A stretch of DNA of 64,000 nucleotides from Acidimicrobiales bacterium (GTDB taxonomy: Bacteria > Actinomycetota > Acidimicrobiia > Acidimicrobiales > Aldehydirespiratoraceae). Below are positions 59,528-64,000 of this stretch, in pieces; within the stretch, counting starts at the first letter, position 1; each line of letters starts with the position of its first letter. The stretch is taken from assembly GCA_040219515.1 (NCBI GenBank), contig JAVJSI010000018.1, positions 222,511-286,510 of the forward strand, in the 5' to 3' direction. Below the pieces are notes generated by a model that saw only the letters and a program-made list of their open reading frames with translations, was not told the DNA's origin and did no database searches. A program made the position numbers and the translations under genes.

Positions 59528-60247
59528 GTGCCCGTCGAACCGCCTGCGACACCGTGGCATTTCCCGTCGGCCGACCAGCTCGACGAGGAGCCGGTCGACG
59601 AGTCCGGCCTGGTCGGGGTGGGCGCCGACACCGAACCGGGCACCGTCCTGGCCGCGTACCGCCACGGCATCTTCCCCATGCCGACCGACCCGCACGGACC
59701 GATGGGATGGTGGTCGCCCGACCCCCGCGGTGTGCTCCCGCTCGACGCGCTGCGGGTCAGCCGATCGCTGCGCCGCTCCTGTCGCGACTTCGAGATCCGC
59801 ATCGACAACGACTTTCCGGCGGTGCTCGAGGCGTGCGCCGACCCCACTCGCCCCCACGGCTGGATCGACGACCGGATCCGCACCGTCTACCTCCGCCTCC
59901 ACCGGATGGGATGGGTCCACAGCGTAGAGACGTGGCAGGACGACCGGCTCGTGGGCGGGCTCTACGGCGTGGCCATCGGCGGCCTGTTCGCCGGCGAGTC
60001 GATGTTCCATCGCGTCGCCGACGCCTCGAAGGTCGCCCTCGTCGCCCTGGTCGAGGCCCTGCGCGACACGGCCCTCAACGGTCACGAGCCGCGGTTGATC
60101 GACGTGCAGTGGCGAACCGACCATCTTGCGTCACTGGGCGTGCAGGAGTGGTCGCGACGGCATTATCTCGACGCGCTCCCCGTGGTCCTCGCGTCACCCG
60201 CTGCCGCCGTGTTCTCGGGCGCAGGACATAGCATTCCGGAAGCTTGA
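59528..60247 (+). CDS. aat: leucyl/phenylalanyl-tRNA-protein transferase
   Basis: Aat adds Leu or Phe to N-terminal Lys or Arg of proteins, marking them for ClpS/ClpAP degradation. The 239-residue protein has the family blocks FPSADQLDEEPVDESGLVGV, YRHGIFPMP, WWSPDPRGVLPLDALRVSRS, GWVHSVETW and GGLYGVAIGGLFAGESMFHR, and ends with DHLASLGVQEWSRRHYLDAL. The GTG at 59528 follows a TAGATT box with 6 bases between, so it is probably leaderless. It is divergent from the methyltransferase-like gene. Confidence 0.95.
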   Translation: MPVEPPATPWHFPSADQLDEEPVDESGLVGVGADTEPGTVLAAYRHGIFPMPTDPHGPMGWWSPDPRGVLPLDALRVSRSLRRSCRDFEIRIDNDFPAVLEACADPTRPHGWIDDRIRTVYLRLHRMGWVHSVETWQDDRLVGGLYGVAIGGLFAGESMFHRVADASKVALVALVEALRDTALNGHEPRLIDVQWRTDHLASLGVQEWSRRHYLDALPVVLASPAAAVFSGAGHSIPEA

Positions 60248-60278
60248 TTCGAGGGGTCGAGTGGCCGATGGAGTTCGG

Positions 60279-61109
60279 ATGAATGAGCAGCGCATGGGGT
60301 CTGGCAGTGACATCGCAACAGCAGTCGGTTTCCTCGGCCTGGGCACAGGGCTGCTCAGCGCGATGACCGGTCGCCGGAAGTTCGCCCTCCTCAGCGCCGG
60401 CGCCGCGGTGGCCGCCGCGCTCCTCGCTCGCCGTGACGCCGACGAAGCCCGCGACCTCGAACGCCGGGTCGCCTCGATGAACGAGCAGATCCGTCAGCTC
60501 GAGAACGCCGTCGCCGCCCAGGTCCAGGGCCGCATGACCGCCGAAGAAGCGGTCAAGAGCCTGAGCGGGCAGCTCTCCGAGGCCGAACGGCGCGCCGGCG
60601 ATTCGTCCCGCGCTCCGATCGTGCTCGGCGACGACGGCACCAGCGAAGGGCTCACCGACCCCGACACCGGCCTGTTCAACCACGACTACTTCCTCGTCAC
60701 CCTCGACAGTCGCATCGCGGCCGCTCGCCGTCACCTCCGCCCGGTCGCCGTGGCCCTGCTCGACGTGGTCGAAGGGCGCGAGGGCGACTCACGTCCGCCG
60801 GCCAATGCGCGCATGATCGCCAACGCGCTGCGCGAGACGCTGCGCGAATCCGACACCGCCACCCGCCTCGCCGACGGCCGCTTCGGCGTCGTCCTCGAGG
60901 ACACGCCCGAGAACGGCGCGATCTGGACCATGGAACGCGTGCGTCGTCGCCTCGTCGAGGACAACCCCGACCTCACCCTGTGGGCCGGCGTGGCCTGCTA
61001 CCCCGCCCACGCATTCGACGTCGGCGCCCTGATCGAACGGGCCGACGCCGCCCTCGTCTCGGCCCGCGAATGGCACCAGGACCGGATCGAAGTCGCCACC
61101 GCCGAGTGA
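60279..61109 (+). CDS. degenerate GGDEF protein with intact I-site, likely c-di-GMP receptor
   Basis: The ATG at 60279 is chosen because it starts the hydrophobic N-terminus (helices about 10-28 and 35-50) and no ribosome site suggests an earlier start. The 276-residue protein has a coiled coil (about 55-108) and a GGDEF-fold domain (about 127-273). The active-site motif is ADGRF (198-202) instead of GGDEF, so cyclase activity is unlikely. R189-E-S-D192, exactly 5 residues before it, is the RxxD inhibitory site that binds c-di-GMP. It should be a membrane-anchored c-di-GMP sensor, as PelD is. Confidence 0.82.
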   Translation: MNEQRMGSGSDIATAVGFLGLGTGLLSAMTGRRKFALLSAGAAVAAALLARRDADEARDLERRVASMNEQIRQLENAVAAQVQGRMTAEEAVKSLSGQLSEAERRAGDSSRAPIVLGDDGTSEGLTDPDTGLFNHDYFLVTLDSRIAAARRHLRPVAVALLDVVEGREGDSRPPANARMIANALRETLRESDTATRLADGRFGVVLEDTPENGAIWTMERVRRRLVEDNPDLTLWAGVACYPAHAFDVGALIERADAALVSAREWHQDRIEVATAE

Positions 61110-61133
61110 CCCGCGCCGCTACCCTTGTCGCCT

Positions 61134-61221
61134 GGAGGGATGGCAGAGCGGACGAATGCACTGGTCTTGAAAACCAGCGGGCTTCACGGCCCCGGGGGTT
61201 CGAATCCCCCTCCCTCCGCCA
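61134..61221 (+). tRNA. tRNA-Ser (UGA)
   Basis: The acceptor stem GGAGGGA (61134-61140) pairs with TCCCTCC (61211-61217), the discriminator is G at 61218 and CCA is encoded at 61219-61221. The anticodon stem CTGGT/ACCAG encloses CTTGAAA, so the anticodon is TGA at 61168-61170. A long variable arm (about 61178-61195) fits a class II serine tRNA. A TACCCT box at 61120-61125 is the likely promoter. Confidence 0.95.
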
Positions 61222-61240
61222 TCGTTGTAATTTCAACAAT

Positions 61241-61262
61241 GTTGTTCACAGGTGTGGACAAC
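61241..61262. promoter_or_regulatory. pair of opposed DnaA-box-like sites
   Basis: TTGTTCACA reads on the + strand at 61242-61250 and TTGTCCACA on the minus strand at 61253-61261, 2 bp apart, together a near-perfect inverted repeat (GTTGTTCAC/GTGGACAAC). The minus-strand copy is the preferred DnaA box of actinobacteria, the other differs by one base. The rest of the 224-bp gap after tRNA-Ser holds only the terminator below. Confidence 0.45.
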
Positions 61263-61398
61263 GCCAGATCGAGACCTCGACAGACAACTTGGCCGCGAAC
61301 GCGCTCAGCGCAGCCGGGACGCTCGTTCGGGCGCTGACCGTCGTCGCCAGCCTTCTTGTCGCAGAAGGGCCGACAGAGTCTCGCCGACACACAAGTGG

Positions 61399-61423
61399 AA
61401 AAGCGTCCCCGCGGGGACGTTTT
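61399..61423. terminator. bidirectional Rho-independent terminator
   Basis: CGTCCCCGCGGGGACG at 61404-61419 is a perfect palindrome, with AAAAG before it and TTTT after it, so a terminator hairpin forms in both directions. It lies 23 bp after the stop of the racemase gene on the minus strand and also after tRNA-Ser on the + strand. Confidence 0.8.
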
Positions 61424-61445
61424 CGACGACCTCCGAGTGCAGACC

Positions 61446-62501
61446 TCAGCGACACCCGTGGTCGACGAAAGGTGAGGTCGTCGACCGCAGTAGGGCCGAG
61501 TAGCCCGGTGTGAACCGGATCTCGTCACCCGGCGTCATCCGATCTCGGGTCTGCACGATCAGGTGATCGCTGCTGGCGGCGAGGATGTCGACGCCGGCGG
61601 GCGGGGCGAGGTCGGTGGCGTCGGTGTCCTGGCGACCGATGGCGAGGATCGTCTGCCAGATGTCACCTCGGTCCTCGGCGGCCGGGGTCTCTCCGAAGGA
61701 GTTCTGACCGGCCCGGCCCCACGGCTTGGTCGGCTTGCGGGCCGACTCGATCACCTCGGCAACGAGAGTGAACGCATCGGTGTGCAGCCCGGGAAGGGGC
61801 TGTCGGTGCAGCGGCTCGCAGCCGAGGAGAATCGCTTCGCCGAGGCGTAGGTCGTTGATGCGGCCGGGCGCTTCGCCGCTGAGGGCCCAGACGAGGTTGG
61901 CCGAGTTGCCGCCCGACACGACGTCGATCTCGACGCCGAACGAGGCCTCGACCCCGTCGATCATGTCCGAGAGCTGGGCCATGTTCTCGACGCTCGGCTC
62001 GATGCCGTTGCGGCACGCCAGATTGGCGCCGATCCCCCGCAGCCGAAGCGACGGTCGATCGAGCACGTGACGGACGACCCCGTGCAGTTCGGCCGGCATC
62101 ACGCCTTCGCGGAGGTCGCCGAGCTCCACCATGATCATCACGTCGTGGACACGCCCGGCCGCACGGGCGGACGCCGCCAGTGCCGAGAGCACCTCGGGCG
62201 AGGTGTTGACGCTCATCGCGCCGGTGGCGACCACACGATCGATCTGGCTGACCATCGGCGAGCGGAGCAACAGCATCGGGGCATCGATGCCGGCGCTACG
62301 CATTCGCTCGATGTTCTCGACACGGGAGTCGCCCAGCCCGTCCACACCGGACGCGACGAGCACACGGGCGAGCTCGGGCGAACCGAGCATCGCCTTGGTG
62401 ACCGCCGTGACGGAGATGCCGCAGCGGGCAGCCCGGTCGACCAGCTCACGCGCGTTGTGACCGATCTTCTCGAGGTCGACCTCGAGTCGAGGGGCGCTCA
62501 C
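61446..62501 (-). CDS. alanine racemase-like (ornithine racemase-type) PLP enzyme
   Basis: The GTG at 62499-62501 overlaps the stop of the upstream gene as GTGA. The 351-residue protein has the racemase N-terminal PLP barrel: SAPRLEVDLEKIGHNAREL, the PLP lysine in VTAVTKAMLGSPELARVL, VMIMVELGDLREGV and DVVSGGNSANLVWAL. This is the pattern of the OrrA/YhfX-type group, which racemises Orn, Lys or related amino acids, rather than true alanine racemase, and the C-terminal part is atypical. Substrate unknown. It is coupled to a DUF1611 gene, so the two may act on the same D-amino acid. Confidence 0.85.
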   Translation of the reverse strand: MSAPRLEVDLEKIGHNARELVDRAARCGISVTAVTKAMLGSPELARVLVASGVDGLGDSRVENIERMRSAGIDAPMLLLRSPMVSQIDRVVATGAMSVNTSPEVLSALAASARAAGRVHDVMIMVELGDLREGVMPAELHGVVRHVLDRPSLRLRGIGANLACRNGIEPSVENMAQLSDMIDGVEASFGVEIDVVSGGNSANLVWALSGEAPGRINDLRLGEAILLGCEPLHRQPLPGLHTDAFTLVAEVIESARKPTKPWGRAGQNSFGETPAAEDRGDIWQTILAIGRQDTDATDLAPPAGVDILAASSDHLIVQTRDRMTPGDEIRFTPGYSALLRSTTSPFVDHGCR

Positions 62502-63631
62502 CTCGCGGCGAGCGGTGCCGCCTCCTCGAGTTCGGGGAACGCGGCGAAGACCATGTCGACGAGCCGATCGGTGGGCCGGGTGAGCGCATCGGTGGCGGGG
62601 ATACCCAGCTCGAGCTCGTACATCGTGATGGCGGCCGTGATCTCGGCGTCGGTCATGTCCTCGTGGTTGATGGTCAGACCGATCACCTTGGTGTCGGCAA
62701 ACGTCTCGATCAGGTTGATCTCGCTGACCGGCGTCGGCATCGGGAAGGCCGGGAAGTCGCTGATCGTCCTCCGGGCGGGCGCGTGCTGGAGGATGACGCC
62801 GGCGGGACGACTGCCGCGCAGCACGGCGGTCGAGCTGAGGTAGGTCGGGTGGCTGAGCGCCCCCTGTCCCTCGACGATGATGACGTCGGGCGACTCTTCC
62901 TCGAATGCTTCGACCACGGCCGTCTCCAGCTCGCCCGTGACGAACTGGGCCGGGATCGCGTCGAGGGCCACACCGTGGCGGGCGCCCTGGATCAGGCTCG
63001 TCTGACCGGTGCCGACGAGCACGGCCTTCACGCCACGCTCGTTCAGGGCCCTGGTGAGAATGGTCGCCGTGGTGCGCTTGCCGATCGCGCCGTCGGTGCC
63101 GAGCACGGCGATCCGCGGACACGTCACGTCGAGGATGCGACCGGTGAACATGCGCAGGTCGACCTTGTCGCGGGGCCGGCGTACATCGGTGATCGCGACA
63201 TCGTTGATCGCGGCAGCCGCGGCGAATTCGGGATCGTCGTTCAAGAACTCGTGAAGCCCGTTGATCAGGTTCATTCCCCGGCTCATCGCGTCGAGGAGCA
63301 CGCCGCGTTCGTCAATCGAAAGCAGACCGCTGGTCGGTGCCACCCCCACGATGAAGAGCCCCGGAATCGGCGTGGCCTGCGCCATCGCGTCGTCGAGGTC
63401 ACGGCACAACGGGATGCCGTTGGCCACGCCGTCGAGCACCATGCCCGTGTCACGGCCGGCAAGTTGGCTGTCGATCACCGACACGATCTCGTAGCGTTCG
63501 CTGTTGCGCACCAATCCGTTGGCGGTCTTGCCGTCGATCTGGCCGAAGTTTCCTTCGCAGTAGACGACCGCCCTCGGTCTCGAGATCGGCGCGGGCGCGT
63601 CGAACGAGCGGGAATGTGGGGAATCGGACAT
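62498..63631 (-). CDS. DUF1611 family protein (DgcN-like)
   Basis: The ATG at 63629-63631 has AGGAG 5 bases upstream and gives 377 residues. The N-terminal part (about 20-150) is a Rossmann-like domain with GNFGQIDGKTANGLVRNSE; the C-terminal part has a P-loop-like RIAVLGTDGAIGKRTTATIL, VLVGTGQTSLIQGARHGVAL and VIIVEGQGALSHPTYLSST. DUF1611 includes DgcN, a D-glutamate N-acetyltransferase that works with an epimerase in D-Glu catabolism. Here its partner is a PLP racemase-like protein, so a D-amino acid pathway of a different make-up is suggested. Confidence 0.88.
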   Translation of the reverse strand: MSDSPHSRSFDAPAPISRPRAVVYCEGNFGQIDGKTANGLVRNSERYEIVSVIDSQLAGRDTGMVLDGVANGIPLCRDLDDAMAQATPIPGLFIVGVAPTSGLLSIDERGVLLDAMSRGMNLINGLHEFLNDDPEFAAAAAINDVAITDVRRPRDKVDLRMFTGRILDVTCPRIAVLGTDGAIGKRTTATILTRALNERGVKAVLVGTGQTSLIQGARHGVALDAIPAQFVTGELETAVVEAFEEESPDVIIVEGQGALSHPTYLSSTAVLRGSRPAGVILQHAPARRTISDFPAFPMPTPVSEINLIETFADTKVIGLTINHEDMTDAEITAAITMYELELGIPATDALTRPTDRLVDMVFAAFPELEEAAPLAAR

Positions 63632-63876
63632 GTTGTCTCCTCGAGAAGGACTCAGAGGAGGCGAAAGGGAAATGTCCGGCCAGAAGAGCTGGCCTGATGT
63701 CGACGAGAAGACCCCACCAAGAAGTGGATTGCAGGGTGACCCTACCGGCCATGGGCCGAAAGAATCTCCCGTTGGGTCGTTGGGCCCTGTTCGCTCAGGT
63801 CTCGCGTTCTCGGTGTCGATGGACAGATTGACCAGTCGCTCGCCGAGCGGCGTCCTCACCACAATGGAGTCCAACA
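63632..63876. promoter_or_regulatory. divergent region between DUF1611 and Flp pilin genes
   Basis: The 245-bp gap must hold two promoters. A GGCCAG/CTGGCC hairpin with a 5-base loop lies at 63678-63694. Short Gly-rich frames on the + strand are not convincing genes. No known riboswitch consensus could be recognised. Confidence 0.35.
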
Positions 63877-64000
63877 ATGACCACCGCATACCAGTTCCTC
63901 AGCGCCTGGATCACCAGCCGTATCGATGACGAGCGTGGCGCGAGCCTCGTGGAGTACGCGCTCCTCGTCGCCCTCATCGCCGTCGTGTGCATCGCTGCCG
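63877..64000 (+). CDS. Flp/Fap-type pilin, truncated at window edge
   Basis: An ATG at 63877 with GGAG 9 bases upstream starts a frame that stays open to the right edge (41 codons seen). The product has a short leader-like part, then GASLVEYALLVALIAVV, the type IVb Flp pilin signature: prepilin peptidase processing before a Gly/Ala-rich start, Glu at +5 or nearby and a hydrophobic helix. The Flp pilus needs tad genes, which probably lie beyond the window. Flp pili serve adhesion. Confidence 0.85.
   Translation, partial: MTTAYQFLSAWITSRIDDERGASLVEYALLVALIAVVCIAA

Noticed and set aside
63632..63876. c-di-GMP riboswitch upstream of the Flp pilin or DUF1611 gene
   Set aside because: Neither strand shows the conserved GEMM core; only a small hairpin is visible.
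1..64000. CRISPR array or insertion sequence
   Set aside because: No regularly spaced repeats of 25-40 bp and no transposase gene could be found on either strand.

Overview
The window is high-GC DNA with dense, short-spaced genes, many 4-bp ATGA or GTGA overlaps and frequent GTG starts. A mycothiol glycosyltransferase (mshA), a rex-hemA-hemC-hemD order, an RsiG-like protein and SLH-type repeats point to an actinobacterium. The split cytochrome b and the many leaderless starts with TANNNT boxes make an Acidimicrobiia-like lineage my best inference; no rRNA or species marker is present to prove it.

Layout. (1) 1-5.5 kb: a respiratory bc-type complex on the minus strand (small membrane protein, 2x[4Fe-4S] ferredoxin, b6-like cytochrome b, subunit-IV-like cytochrome b, Rieske protein, monohaem cytochrome c running off the left edge), with a second membrane-anchored cytochrome c divergent from it. 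(2) 5.5-17.4 kb: a HELSH protein, pgi, a YceI protein, then the haem block rex-hemA-hemC-hemD/GNAT-(small ORF)-hemB-hemL, with a Rex operator over the rex promoter, and an acyl-CoA ligase. (3) 17.4-31.3 kb: housekeeping and envelope genes: CAP protein, ABC exporter, SAM hydroxide adenosyltransferase with a coupled 29-aa membrane peptide, proC, YbjN-like, mshA, RsiG-like, ubiquitin-like sulfur carrier, histidine phosphatase, SprT/YgjP-like peptidase, ABC1 kinase, Baeyer-Villiger-type monooxygenase, MFS exporter. (4) 31.3-50.8 kb: a surface polysaccharide locus: flippase, sulfotransferase, polymerase/ligase, DUF1800 and DUF1501-SLH proteins, pyruvyl transferase, Wzz/BY-kinase, kinase-like protein, TagF-like transferase, IspD/TarI-like cytidylyltransferase, epimerase, a sugar-phosphotransferase/GT4 fusion and three family-2-like glycosyltransferases. 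A pyruvyl transferase next to an SLH protein suggests anchoring to a pyruvylated wall polymer.

(5) 50.85-53.93 kb: tRNA-Lys(UUU) followed by a 3.0-kb lower-GC islet. A perfect 46-bp copy of the tRNA 3' part closes the islet at 53886-53931. It carries a 5'-truncated gene fragment and two divergently transcribed, clearly paralogous lipoproteins, and no recognisable integrase. This is the strongest candidate for an undescribed mobile cargo unit.

(6) 53.9-64 kb: secreted and lipoproteins, an ECF sigma/zinc-finger anti-sigma/MscS-like operon, a degenerate cyclophilin next to an intact one, a methyltransferase-like gene, aat, a degenerate GGDEF protein with an intact I-site, tRNA-Ser(UGA), a racemase/DUF1611 operon and, at the right edge, a Flp pilin start. 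Two proteins in the window (the RsiG-like protein and the degenerate GGDEF protein) carry c-di-GMP binding signatures, so c-di-GMP signalling is probably active in this organism.
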